DNA of 60,015 nt from Bryobacterales bacterium. Lineage in GTDB: Bacteria; Acidobacteriota; Terriglobia; Bryobacterales; UBA6623. Position numbers and translations under genes: made by a program. Below the pieces are notes generated by a model. The model worked only from the letters and a program-made list of their open reading frames with translations. It had not been told where the DNA came from and made no database searches. Positions 17,713 to 25,572 of this stretch are shown one piece after another (positions within the stretch are counted from its first letter, which is position 1; each line of letters starts with the position of its first letter). The DNA lies in NCBI GenBank assembly GCA_028819255.1, contig JAPPMB010000110.1, forward strand, positions 3,835 through 63,849. Direction: 5' to 3'.

Positions 17713-18384
17713 CTACGCGTGGCTGTCGACCCGCTGGTACAGGATCACCCTCTGTCCGCGGATCGGCTGTCCGAACCGCTGAGCCGGCTCGAACTTGCTC
17801 GTCAGCAGCGCGTTGGCGAGCTGCCCCCGCATGCGCTGGTCCAGTGGCTCGCTGCTTGCGACCTTGTAGTCGTAGACTCCGCCGCGGTGATCGATGTACG
17901 CGAGCACAATCAGATCCCGGGAAACGGGATAGGGGGACGGCAGCGTCATCACGGGAGCCTTTACGACGGGCGCGGCAAGGATTCGCAGCGGAATGTCGTT
18001 GGCATGCACGACAGGCTCCGTCCAAAAAGCCGAAAGCAGGGCGGGCACCAGCAGCAGCGCGACGAGAAGTCCGCCCGCGGCGGGGACGGCGACCGGTCGG
18101 ACCAGGTTGCCGAGCTTGATCTTCGTCCTGTTCCAGCGCATCCGCGGCTGCGACCGCCTCAGCCGCTCGAGCGAGACAGCGCTGAGGATCCGCACCTCGA
18201 GGTCGCGTGAAGGCAGCCTCGGGGGCAGGGCCGCGACCTCCAGGGCCACGGTCTCGCGGCTCTCGTAGCGTTCGAGGCAAGGCGGACAGCGCGTCAGGTG
18301 AAACCTCAGCAGCGCTCTCTCGATTGGACCGAGATCGTTGCTAACGTACCGCTCGATCCTGTCCCTGGCCCAGTTGCAGTGCAT
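17713..18384 (-). CDS. zinc-finger anti-sigma factor with TonB-C-like periplasmic tail
   Basis: A 223-residue single-span membrane protein. The N-terminal 40 residues form a ZAS-type anti-sigma zinc finger with H29-x3-C33-x2-C36 (RFHLTRCPPCLE), plus C3. One membrane helix follows near residues 96-118 (VPAAGGLLVALLLVPALL). The periplasmic part (about 150-223) looks like a TonB C-terminal domain: LIVLAYIDHRGGVYDYKV, then LLTSKFEPAQRFGQPIRGQ, the familiar x-F-x-P-A-x-x-x-G-x-P pattern. It starts 4 bp after the sigma-factor stop, so both are cotranscribed. It probably holds the ECF sigma factor at the membrane; the TonB-like tail could sense envelope or transport status. Confidence 0.82.
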   Translation of the reverse strand: MHCNWARDRIERYVSNDLGPIERALLRFHLTRCPPCLERYESRETVALEVAALPPRLPSRDLEVRILSAVSLERLRRSQPRMRWNRTKIKLGNLVRPVAVPAAGGLLVALLLVPALLSAFWTEPVVHANDIPLRILAAPVVKAPVMTLPSPYPVSRDLIVLAYIDHRGGVYDYKVASSEPLDQRMRGQLANALLTSKFEPAQRFGQPIRGQRVILYQRVDSHA

Positions 18385-18388
18385 TGTC

Positions 18389-19036
18389 CTACTCCGTTTG
18401 CCATCTCACGTCATGCGGAACGACGGAGGGGGCGCTCTGCAGCAGGTAGCGCTTCAACCCCTCCCGCCCCCGAAGGATCCGCGACTTCACGGTTCCGAGC
18501 GAGACCTCGAGGGTCTCGGCGATCTCGTTGTAGGTGAACCCACAAACATCCCGCAGCACGACCGCTTCGCGATAGCGCGGATACAGGGAACTCAGAGCCC
18601 TGTTCAGGATGTCCCGATGCTCAAGTCGCTCAATCTGCTCGAATGGACCCCGGCTCGGATCGGGCATGCGCTCGGCCAGCGCATCGCGCGAAACATCGTC
18701 CGCCCGTTCAGTGACCATCCGGGCACGGTGCCGAGAAAACCACCGGCGCCGGTTCGACGACTCGTTGGCAGCGATCCGATACAGCCAGGTCTTGAAGGCG
18801 CAGTGCTCGCGGAATCCCTCAACTTTGCGGAACACCTTCACGAACACGTCCTGCGTGACGTCCTCGGCCTCAAAAGGATCGTCGATCAGGCGGCAGACAT
18901 AGCCGTATACGGGGTTCTGGTAGCGCCTCAGCAGCAATCGGAAGCTCTCGGGCTCCCCGCACTTGAGCCCGCGCACCATGTCCCCGTCCGGATCCGATCC
19001 GTTGTAGCGCCTCCGATAGTGGCTTGATCGGCTCAT
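18389..19036 (-). CDS. ECF RNA polymerase sigma factor (RpoE-like)
   Basis: A 215-residue protein when started at the ATG at 19036. Region 2 is RYQNPVYGYVCRLIDDPFEA followed by DVTQDVFVKVFRK and FKTWLYRIAAN. Region 4 is LSSLYPRYREAVVLRDVCGF then TYNEIAETLEVSLGTVKSRI. There is no region 3 and no region 1.1, as usual for ECF factors. An in-frame ATG at 19132 would add 32 basic, low-complexity residues and is less likely. The anti-sigma gene follows after 4 bp. Target promoters cannot be deduced. Confidence 0.93.
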   Translation of the reverse strand: MSRSSHYRRRYNGSDPDGDMVRGLKCGEPESFRLLLRRYQNPVYGYVCRLIDDPFEAEDVTQDVFVKVFRKVEGFREHCAFKTWLYRIAANESSNRRRWFSRHRARMVTERADDVSRDALAERMPDPSRGPFEQIERLEHRDILNRALSSLYPRYREAVVLRDVCGFTYNEIAETLEVSLGTVKSRILRGREGLKRYLLQSAPSVVPHDVRWQTE

Positions 19037-19304
19037 CCGCTGGTCCGGCAGGCTCAGCCTAGCACCCGGGAGCCGGCTTCGCGGCTCCGCAGCCGGCACT
19101 GCCTGCCGTTCCCGTCTCATTCTCTCGGACACCGCAGCGGCTGGAATGTTCCCGGATGCCGCCGCCTCGCTAAGCTAGGTTCGGCGGGAGGCGGATGGTC
19201 GCCCATACGCAGTTGGCGGTTGCGTGCGCGTCGGAGCGAGCGGTCGAGCGGGCTGGTCGCCCCCCAACCAGATCGGCTGCTGTACCGGACCGGGAGGTTG
19301 CTTG

Positions 19305-20207
19305 ATGGCGCAGGAATTCCTGATTGGAATCGACTTGGGGGGAACGAAGATCGCCGCCGCGGCCTTTGACCTCGACGGGCGGCGCCTGGGCCGAATCGCA
19401 CGGCTGCCGACCATGGCGCGCATGCAGATCGCGGTGACGTTGACGAACATGAAGCGCGTGGTCAAGCAGGCGAAGATCGAGGCTGGGGTCGACGGCGACC
19501 CGGTCGCCGTGGGGATGGGCAGTTCCGGGCCCCTGGACCCAGCAAACTGCGTGTTGCACGACGTGGACTCGCTGCCCAATCTCGTCGGCTTCAAGATCGG
19601 GAGGTTCAGTGAACGGGAGTTCGGAGCTCCCCTGTTCCTGGAGAACGACGCGGCATGCTTTGCCCTTGGCGAAGCCGTGCACGGGGCCGGCAAGGGCCGG
19701 GAAATTGTGCTGGGCATTACCCTTGGCACCGGGTTTGGATGCGGAATCACGATCCGCGGGCGGATCTTTTCCGGAGCAACCAACAACGCCGGGGAAGTCG
19801 CCTACTGCCGGGTCGGCGAGTCGGACTTCGACCACGCCTGCTCCGGTCCGGGGGTGGTCCGGCAGTACAGGGCCTACAGTTCGTCCAAGGTCGACCGCTC
19901 TGTGACGGCGAAGGAAATCGGCGACCGAGCCGAAAACGGCGAGCCGGAGGCGATCCGCGCGTGGCGCTCGTACGGACGGCTTGTCGGCACGGCGATCGCG
20001 ACACTGTGCTGCGTCATCGATCCTTCAGTTGTTGTGCTGGGAGGATCGGTGAGTCGGAGACTGCGGCTGTTCGAAGAGACTCTGATGCAGTCGGCGAGGG
20101 CCATGCTGCCCGGCACTTCGCGCGGTCCATTTGGAGTTGTGGCCTCCGAGCTTGGCGACTCGGCCGGGCTGACTGGCGCGGCCGAGCACGCACGGCAGCA
20201 CCTGTAG
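19305..20207 (+). CDS. ROK-family sugar kinase, glucokinase-like
   Basis: A 300-residue cytoplasmic kinase. The ATP-binding phosphate-1 motif GIDLGGTKIAAAAFD is at residues 7-21. The catalytic base lies in LENDAACFALGEA near 110-122, followed by ITLGTGFGCGITI and SGATNNAGEVAY, and PSVVVLGGSVS near the C-terminus. The classic ROK zinc motif (C-x-C-G-x2-G-C-x-E) is missing; that position reads FDHACSGPGVV with a single Cys. The substrate hexose is unknown. GGGAGG 9 nt before the ATG at 19305 decides the start over an upstream in-frame codon at 19224. Confidence 0.85.
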   Translation: MAQEFLIGIDLGGTKIAAAAFDLDGRRLGRIARLPTMARMQIAVTLTNMKRVVKQAKIEAGVDGDPVAVGMGSSGPLDPANCVLHDVDSLPNLVGFKIGRFSEREFGAPLFLENDAACFALGEAVHGAGKGREIVLGITLGTGFGCGITIRGRIFSGATNNAGEVAYCRVGESDFDHACSGPGVVRQYRAYSSSKVDRSVTAKEIGDRAENGEPEAIRAWRSYGRLVGTAIATLCCVIDPSVVVLGGSVSRRLRLFEETLMQSARAMLPGTSRGPFGVVASELGDSAGLTGAAEHARQHL

Positions 20208-20283
20208 CGATGGCGCGCCGCCGAGCCGGTCTCTCGCGGCTTGTTTCTTCCAGAGGACGGGCGGTCTATACTCAAGGAAGAAG

Positions 20284-20589
20284 ATGTCGAGAAGCAGCGA
20301 AGGCAGCAATGCCGCATGGTTCATCGCCGGTTTGGCGGTTGGTGTTGCCGGGGCGATTCTGTTCGCGCCCAGGTCGGGAAGGGAGACCCGCGAGTCGATC
20401 GCGGGTGCGGCGAGTCGCGGCCGGGAGTTTGCGGATCGCAAGCGTGGCGACGTCGCCGAATTCTCGCGAAGCGTGGTCGATCAGGGCCGGGAGTTCGCCA
20501 GTGCCGCGAAGGACGCGATCGACAAGGGCAGGGAAAGGCTGTCCGACCTCTCGCCCAGCCGGCCCAAGGAAACCCCGGAGGCGAGCTAG
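20284..20589 (+). CDS. YtxH-domain protein
   Basis: A 101-residue small protein with one N-terminal hydrophobic segment (AAWFIAGLAVGVAGAILFAP) followed by RSGRETR, which is the YtxH signature, and then a charged, helix-forming tail (AGAASRGREFADRKRG, VDQGREFASAAKDAIDKGRE) with possible coiled-coil character. Members are often stress-related and membrane-attached; no biochemical role is known. A TATACT hexamer at 20267-20272 is a plausible -10, and AAGGAAG before the ATG a ribosome-binding site, though the two nearly collide. Confidence 0.8.
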   Translation: MSRSSEGSNAAWFIAGLAVGVAGAILFAPRSGRETRESIAGAASRGREFADRKRGDVAEFSRSVVDQGREFASAAKDAIDKGRERLSDLSPSRPKETPEAS

Positions 20590-20649
20590 CGCCATCCGCT
20601 TCCGACCTTTACCGGCCGGCGCAGTCCGCCGCAGACGAGCCGGCACTGG

Positions 20650-20655
20650 TATAGA
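20650..20655 (+). promoter_or_regulatory. -10 element of tRNA-Pro
   Basis: TATAGA (within TATAGACT) lies 15 nt before the tRNA 5' end. The same octamer occurs at the -10 of the second TonB-dependent receptor (56934-56941). No strong -35 is seen. Confidence 0.5.
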
Positions 20656-20669
20656 CTGAAGACAACATC

Positions 20670-20745
20670 GGGGCGTGGCGCAGCCTGGTAGCGCGCTTGC
20701 TTCGGGAGCAAGAGGTCCCGAGTTCAAATCTCGGCGCCCCGACCA
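20670..20745 (+). tRNA. tRNA-Pro (anticodon CGG)
   Basis: A full cloverleaf can be drawn. The acceptor arms CGGGGCG (20670-20676) and CGCCCCG (20735-20741) pair perfectly. The D-loop is CAGCCTGGTAGCG. The anticodon loop TTCGGGA gives anticodon CGG, reading CCG codons. The T-arm is GAGTTCAAATCTC. The discriminator is A, and the CCA end is encoded (20743-20745). The next genes downstream form an acquired-looking toxin-antitoxin insert. Confidence 0.95.
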
Positions 20746-21237
20746 TTCCCCCACCGAGGCAAGTCAGCCTTTGGCCGCCTGCACCGCGGATTCCCTCTTG
20801 GGGATTCTGGCACCTTGTGCCCCGGAAGAAGGGCAGGCTGGACTGTTGCGCAGCAGCATCGAGCCAGAACATGGGGCTTCGGAGAGGCGCAGACAGGCCG
20901 GCTTGCACCCTGCGCGCCGCTCGGCATCGGACTTCGGATCCCCCACGAGCGGCTTTCTACCAAGGCTCTTCTCAGCCCCGTTCTTAACCGAAAAGCTATT
21001 CCTGAGGGTGTCCTATCGCAGACGCTCCTACTTCCCGCACCACCGCTGCCCGATCCGACAGGAGTTCCATACGTACATGATTCCGGCCAAGAAAGGCAGC
21101 CCCTTGCCGAATGTAGTGCGCACAAGATTACAAGAACAGAAAGAGAATCAGCCATGGGGGACGCCGCCATCGGGAGTCGCCACGCCAAGGACTAGCATTA
21201 TATTGGTCGCTTGAATCGTAACCCAGAGAGCGGAGCC
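20746..21237 (+). other. intergenic region after tRNA-Pro
   Basis: About 490 bp without a supportable gene. Short frames here have no recognisable domains. It contains the left copy of a diverged direct repeat (21076-21153) that recurs beyond the toxin-antitoxin pair. The tRNA 3' end is not duplicated downstream, so no classical tRNA attachment site is visible. Confidence 0.6.
21076..21153 (+). repeat. left flanking direct repeat of AbiE insert
   Basis: A 78-bp stretch that aligns with 23019-23101 at roughly 70 per cent identity. Shared blocks in order are CATGATTCCG, CAGCCCCTT, AGTGCGCACAAG and GAATCAGCC, with one net 5-bp length difference. The two copies bracket the toxin-antitoxin pair. 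Confidence 0.55.
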
Positions 21238-21834
21238 ATGAAGAATCTGCCCGAACTGATCATGGAGCACGCCGAGGCCGCACCGGAGGCCACTCCGATC
21301 TGCCCAGCTGCCTTGCTTCACCTCGGCAAGCGGGCCGCGGTGGGTGAGGTGCTTTCCCTTATGGCCCGCTCCGGTCGGCTCATGCGGATTTGCCAAGGCG
21401 TCTACATGCGCCCGATCGAGACCCGCTTCGGTCGGTGTGCGCCGAGTGTCGAGAAGTCACTCGAAGCCCTTTCGAAGCTTTGGAGCGAGACGATCGTTCC
21501 GAATGGCGGCGGCGCGGCCAACTGGCTAGGTCTGACGACGCAAAATCCGGTTCGCTCGGTGTATCTCACATCCGGCCGCAATCGGCGATTGCACTTCGGC
21601 AAGCACGCCGGCGACCTGCGCCACGCTCCCCGCTGGCAGTTGGTGGCCCCGCATCGGATGGCAGGAGTGGTTGTCCGAGCCTTGGCATGGCTCGGCCCCA
21701 GAGAGATCGAGCAGGGCCTCGACGCTGTCCTGCCCAAGCTCTCAGAGGAAGATCTCGACGAGCTTGCAGCCGCACGCACCGTCATGCCCACGTGGATGGC
21801 GGGGCCGCTAAGCAGGCGTCTCGCCCATGGCTGA
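21238..21834 (+). CDS. AbiEi-like type IV antitoxin (DUF6088)
   Basis: A 198-residue protein. The N-terminal winged-helix part (AALLHLGKRAAVGEVLSLMA, SGRLMRICQGVYMRP) is typical of AbiEi/DUF6088 antitoxins, which repress their own operon. The middle (PNGGGAANWLGLTTQNPV, VYLTSGRNRRLHFG) matches the C-terminal antitoxin domain. The stop overlaps the toxin start by 8 bp, the standard arrangement. GCGGAG lies shortly before the ATG at 21238. The antitoxin appears intact although the toxin gene is interrupted. Confidence 0.85.
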   Translation: MKNLPELIMEHAEAAPEATPICPAALLHLGKRAAVGEVLSLMARSGRLMRICQGVYMRPIETRFGRCAPSVEKSLEALSKLWSETIVPNGGGAANWLGLTTQNPVRSVYLTSGRNRRLHFGKHAGDLRHAPRWQLVAPHRMAGVVVRALAWLGPREIEQGLDAVLPKLSEEDLDELAAARTVMPTWMAGPLSRRLAHG

Positions 21835-22852
21835 GACTCTGTTTCAGAGCCTTCCGGTCGAAGAGCGCCGCCGTGCCCTCCGTGCGGCTCAAGCCGAGGG
21901 CCCGTATCCGGCATTTCTGATCGAGAAGGACGTCTGGGTGGTGGCGACGCTCGGCGTTCTCTTCGACGCCCCGTTTGGGAATCAGCTTGTCTTCAAGGGC
22001 GGCACCTCATTGTCTAAGGTGTGGCACGTGATCCGACAGTTCTCGGAAGACGTCGACATCACCTACGACATCCGCGAATTTGCACCGGATCTGGTTTCCG
22101 ATGCCGGCGACGAGGCACTTCCGCCGACGCGCAGTCAGGAGAAGCGCTGGACGAAGACGATTCGTCCCCGCCTCGCCCAATGGGTCAGAGAGCGGGTCGG
22201 CCCGCTCCTCGAGGAAGAGCTTGCACGCGCCGGGTTCGAGGCACGGGTCAAAGCGCAGGCTTAGCGGCTCCACATCGAATACGATCCGCTGTTCGAGACG
22301 TTCGGCACCATTCGACCGAAAGTCAAGGTCGACTTCGGAGCACGTTCCACCGGCGAGCCCCATGCTGCCCAAGTGGTCGTGTGCGATGCCGCATCGCACC
22401 TTCCCGACATCGGGTTTCCCGTTGCCCATCCAGCGGTAATGCTGGCGGAGCGCACCTTATGGGAGAAGGCAACCGCGGTGCACGTCTACTGTCTTCAGGG
22501 ACGCCGCAGGTGTGAGCGCTGGTCCAGGCACTGGCACGACCTCGCTCGCCTCGACGACGCCGGGATCGGGGCACGCGCTGTGGCGGACCGCGAACTCGGG
22601 CTGGCGGTTGCGCGCCACAAGGCGATGTTCTTTCGCGAGAACGATTCCAACGGTGAGCGGATCGACTATGAGGCCGCGATCTCGGGCAGCCTCAGGCTCG
22701 TTCCCACCGGCACCGCACCAGAGGTGCTCGCCAATGACTACGCCAGCATGCTCGCCAGCGGGATGCTGCTGGACGAAGATGAGCCGTTCAGCGCACTCAT
22801 GGAGCGATGCGCCGTCATCGAAGAGAGGGTCAACTCTCGGATAGCTGCCTAG
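21827..22852 (+). pseudogene. AbiEii-like nucleotidyltransferase toxin interrupted by in-frame TAG
   Basis: One continuous frame of about 341 codons with a single TAG at 22262-22264. The N-terminal 145 residues carry the AbiEii/AbiGii nucleotidyltransferase core: FLIEKDVWVV, LVFKGGTSLSKVW and FSEDVDITYD. After the TAG the same frame continues without a shift as RLHIEYDPLFETF, AERTLWEKATAVH and RHWHDLARLDD to a natural stop at 22852, matching the usual toxin length. The upstream part contains the catalytic G-S/T and D-x-D residues, but the downstream part, normally required, would be lost. It may be a recent nonsense mutation, a sequencing error or two fragments. TAG ends other genes nearby, so recoding is unlikely. 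Confidence 0.8.
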
Positions 22853-23018
22853 CTGTGGGTGACTTTCCCTGACGTTTCGAGGTCACCGCCGAGTGCGGCG
22901 GCCTCTCCCGAGGTTTCACCCGCACTCAGGCAGAGGACATCTTCGCCAACCCGGCTTCGTCACGCCTGTCCCGGCCGGCATCTCGTTCGAACTCGGTCTC
23001 CAGAACTCGACTCGCCCG

Positions 23019-23101
23019 CATGATTCCGACCCGGAGAGCCAGCCCCTTCTCTCGGCTGCCTCAGTGCGCACAAGGTCGCAAGTCCAGAACTCGAATCAGC
23101 C
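23019..23101 (+). repeat. right flanking direct repeat of AbiE insert
   Basis: An 83-bp counterpart of 21076-21153 in the same orientation, with conserved blocks CATGATTCCG, CAGCCCCTT, AGTGCGCACAAG and GAATCAGCC. It is too diverged for a fresh target-site duplication. Confidence 0.55.
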
Positions 23102-23112
23102 CTGCTTGGCGC

Positions 23113-23142
23113 TTGACGCGCTGCCCTTTGGCTCGCTATCGT
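23113..23142 (+). promoter_or_regulatory. promoter of aldolase-TRAP operon
   Basis: TTGACG (23113-23118), an 18-bp spacer and TATCGT (23137-23142). The -10 ends 6 nt before the ATG at 23149, so transcription would begin at or next to the start codon and give a leaderless mRNA. Confidence 0.5.
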
Positions 23143-23148
23143 GCCGCT

Positions 23149-24099
23149 ATGACACGGAAGCAGTTCCTCGCGGCACCATTGGCGGCTGCCGGTGCCGCCA
23201 AGGCGGCCGAAGGCTCGGGATACAAGGCTCGCCGCATTAATCGCGCGATCGAGCTGATCGAGAACGGGCACATGATCTACTACACCGGGGGGAAGGGCGG
23301 ATACGACGAGGGAGTCCGCTCCGCCGGCACCAAGTACGACTACATCAACTACGAGATGGAGCACGGCTCGCTCGACTTCACCGCCTTGCGCGGATTCATG
23401 CGGGGTCTGGTCGATGGCGGTCCGACTCGCAGCGGCCATCGGACTCCCGCCGTGATCGCGACGCTCCCGGTCCTGGGCGTCGACGAGATGCACATGCGCG
23501 CCAACTTCTGGGTTGTGCAGCAGACCCTGCTTTGCGGAGTCCACGGCATCCTGCTGTGTCACGCGCGGGACCCGGAGGCCGTCAAGTGGATGGTGCGTGC
23601 AGCGCGATACCCGAATGCCAAGCCGGTCGTGCCTGAGCTTGGCGAAGGTCTTCTCGGCAACGGAAGCCAAGGCTTCCCGGCCGAGATCTGGGGAGTCTCG
23701 CGCACCGAGTACATGAAGAAGGCCGACCCCTGGCCGCTCAATCCCGATGGCGAGTTCCTGCTGGGCTTGAAGATCGAGGACAAGCACGCCCTGGCCAACG
23801 CAAACAAGGTCGCTGCGGTTCCGGGGATTGGATTCGCCGAGTGGGGGCCTGGCGACATGGCGCTGTCGCTCGGCCTGCCCGACGGGCACGGTCCCAACCG
23901 AAGCCTCCACCCGAAGATGCGCAAGGCGCGGCAGACGGTTCTCAATGCCTGCAAGGCCAACAAGCTGGTGTTCCTGAACACCGTCCGCGAGCACGATGTC
24001 ACGGAGATGATCGACGAGGGAGTCAGGATCGGCGCAGGCGCGGACGAGGCCGCCATGGCCAAGGGCCGCCGCTACACCGGTCGCAAGATGCCGTGGTAG
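23149..24099 (+). CDS. HpcH/HpaI aldolase/citrate-lyase family protein
   Basis: A 316-residue protein of the class II pyruvate-aldolase type. The N-terminus (MTRKQFLAAPLAAAGAAKAA) looks like a short Tat-like leader with a single Arg-Lys pair, so export is possible but not certain. Family signatures are TKYDYINYEMEHGSLDF near 64-80 with the catalytic His region, LCGVHGILLCHARDPEAV, and a C-terminal IGFAEWGPGDMALSLGL with the metal-binding Asp. ENGHMIYYTGG near residues 38-48 is the usual N-terminal substrate strand. It overlaps the TRAP substrate-binding gene by 7 bp. Coupling suggests that it cleaves, or otherwise acts on, the acid imported by the transporter. Confidence 0.85.
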   Translation: MTRKQFLAAPLAAAGAAKAAEGSGYKARRINRAIELIENGHMIYYTGGKGGYDEGVRSAGTKYDYINYEMEHGSLDFTALRGFMRGLVDGGPTRSGHRTPAVIATLPVLGVDEMHMRANFWVVQQTLLCGVHGILLCHARDPEAVKWMVRAARYPNAKPVVPELGEGLLGNGSQGFPAEIWGVSRTEYMKKADPWPLNPDGEFLLGLKIEDKHALANANKVAAVPGIGFAEWGPGDMALSLGLPDGHGPNRSLHPKMRKARQTVLNACKANKLVFLNTVREHDVTEMIDEGVRIGAGADEAAMAKGRRYTGRKMPW

Positions 24100-25082
24100 G
24101 CAGGACGCTCCTGTCCTCAGCGCTTCTTGCGCTGGCACTCGTCGGCTGCGGCACCGGGATCGGCCCCTTGGAGTTGCGCCTGGCCCATGTGGCCTCGCCG
24201 GGTTCGCTGACAGCGATTTCGGCGGAGGAGTTTGCGCGGAGGGCGAACGAGGGGCTTGGCGATCTGGCCCGCATCACAGTCTTTGGATCGAGCCAGCTGG
24301 GCGACGATGAGACGCTGCTGATCAAGCTCAAGCTGGGCACCGTGGACTTCTCGCTGCCGTCAACCATCATGTCCTCGGCCGTCGGTTCGTTCGGCCTGTT
24401 CGAGATGCCGTACTTGGTGCGGGACCGGGCGCACATGCGCCGCATAGAACGCGAGGTCGTCTGGCCCCGTCTGGCTCCAGACGCCTCGGATCGGGGGTTC
24501 GAACTGCTAGGGGTCTGGGAGAACGGCTTCCGACACATCACCAACAGCCGCCGTCCGATTCGTGTTCCGGACGACCTGCGGGGAGTCAAGCTGCGCACTC
24601 CACGCGGCCGATGGAGGGTCCGTCTGTTCCAGACACTGGGCGCGAACCCCACGCCGATGTCGCTCGCGGAGACGTTCATGGCACTGCAGACGGGCGTCAT
24701 CGACGGCCAGGAGAATCCGCTGAGCCAGATCCACAGCCAGAAATTCCACGAGGTGCAGCAGTACCTCACGTTGTCCGGGCACGTGTACACGCCTGCGTTC
24801 CTTCTCGCTGGCCGGGGGCACTGGCAGTCGCTGCCAGCGCCGGTACGCGAAGTCGTGCGCACTACGGCCCGCGAGGTCGGGGAATTCGTCCACCGCGAAG
24901 CGGAGGCTCTCGACGCGCGCCTGCTGAACGACCTGCGGAGTCAGGGCATCGAAGTCAACGAGTGCGACCGGGAGAGCTTCCTCGAGGCCGGCCAGCCGAT
25001 CTTCGACGAATTCGCGGAGAACATTCCGGGGGGCAGGGAACTGATTGCCCGGTCGCTTGCCGCTGCCGCGAGCAAACAGTGA
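24093..25082 (+). CDS. dctP: TRAP transporter substrate-binding lipoprotein (DctP family)
   Basis: A 329-residue periplasmic solute-binding protein. A GTG at 24093, inside the 3' end of the aldolase gene, gives a lipoprotein signal with lipobox A-L-V-G-C near residue 18. The mature protein has DctP features: LRLAHVASPGSLTAISAEEF, VFGSSQLGDDETLLIKLKLG, FGLFEMPYLVRD, and the conserved block RVPDDLRGVKLRTPRG with ligand-binding Arg, then FMALQTGVIDGQENPLSQIH. The usual substrate is a C4-dicarboxylate or other organic acid, often bound by that Arg. It is followed by the two membrane subunits, so the transporter is complete. Confidence 0.93.
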   Translation: MVGRTLLSSALLALALVGCGTGIGPLELRLAHVASPGSLTAISAEEFARRANEGLGDLARITVFGSSQLGDDETLLIKLKLGTVDFSLPSTIMSSAVGSFGLFEMPYLVRDRAHMRRIEREVVWPRLAPDASDRGFELLGVWENGFRHITNSRRPIRVPDDLRGVKLRTPRGRWRVRLFQTLGANPTPMSLAETFMALQTGVIDGQENPLSQIHSQKFHEVQQYLTLSGHVYTPAFLLAGRGHWQSLPAPVREVVRTTAREVGEFVHREAEALDARLLNDLRSQGIEVNECDRESFLEAGQPIFDEFAENIPGGRELIARSLAAAASKQ

Positions 25083-25095
25083 TATTGGCCGCTTG

Positions 25096-25572
25096 GTGAC
25101 GACCCGACTGCGTGCGGCCCTGGGCCGCTTTCTCGAGGCGGCCGTCGTGGGGATCACCGCGGCCCTGGCGATCCTGGTCGTCGTTGGGGTCGCCAGCCGC
25201 AAGGCAGGGTACTCCCTTGTCTGGTATGACGAGGTCGCGGCGATCCTGCTTGCCTGGCTGACCTACTACGGCGCCGCTCTGGCTGCCCTGCGACGCGCCC
25301 ACATCGGCATGCCGAACCTGGTGCAGCGAGCGCCACGAAGGATGCGGCTGGCCTTGGCAATCGTGCGTGAGACGGCGATCGTGGGATTCTTCGGCCTCGC
25401 GGCATGGATGGGGCTGAAGCTGCTCTCGGCGCTGGGCGGGACGTTCCTGGTCAGCCTCCCCTGGCTGCCGGCCGCGATCGTCTATTCGGCCGTGCCTGTT
25501 GGGGCGGCGCTCTTCATCATTGCGGAAGTCCTGGCAGCGATCGAAGGCTGGAAGCAGGGCGAAGCCGCATGA
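25096..25572 (+). CDS. dctQ: TRAP transporter small permease (DctQ family)
   Basis: About 158 residues with four membrane helices (near 14-34, 47-66, 88-110, 124-146). The family landmark SLVWYDEVAAILLAWLTYYG, with the W-x-D/E-E pattern after helix 1, is present, then RRAHIGMPNLV. No ATG exists near the DctP stop. GTG at 25096 is the best start, 13 nt after that stop, with a TTG one codon earlier as an alternative. The stop overlaps the DctM start (ATGA). Confidence 0.9.
   Translation: MTTRLRAALGRFLEAAVVGITAALAILVVVGVASRKAGYSLVWYDEVAAILLAWLTYYGAALAALRRAHIGMPNLVQRAPRRMRLALAIVRETAIVGFFGLAAWMGLKLLSALGGTFLVSLPWLPAAIVYSAVPVGAALFIIAEVLAAIEGWKQGEAA

Larger units (their letters stand above)
22853..23148 (+). 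other. intergenic region, includes right direct repeat and promoter
   Basis: About 300 bp without a gene. It holds the right copy of the diverged direct repeat (23019-23101) and, at its end, a promoter-like TTGACG/TATCGT pair for the aldolase-TRAP operon. Confidence 0.6.

Noticed and set aside
22262..22264. Stop-codon recoding of TAG in the AbiEii frame
   Set aside because: TAG is used as an ordinary terminator by other genes here (aldolase, CRTAC1-like gene), and no recoding signal is seen; mutation or error is simpler.
20670..23148. A classical tRNA-derived attachment site pair around the AbiE insert
   Set aside because: The tRNA 3' end is not repeated downstream; no integrase is present. 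Only the unrelated diverged direct repeats were found.
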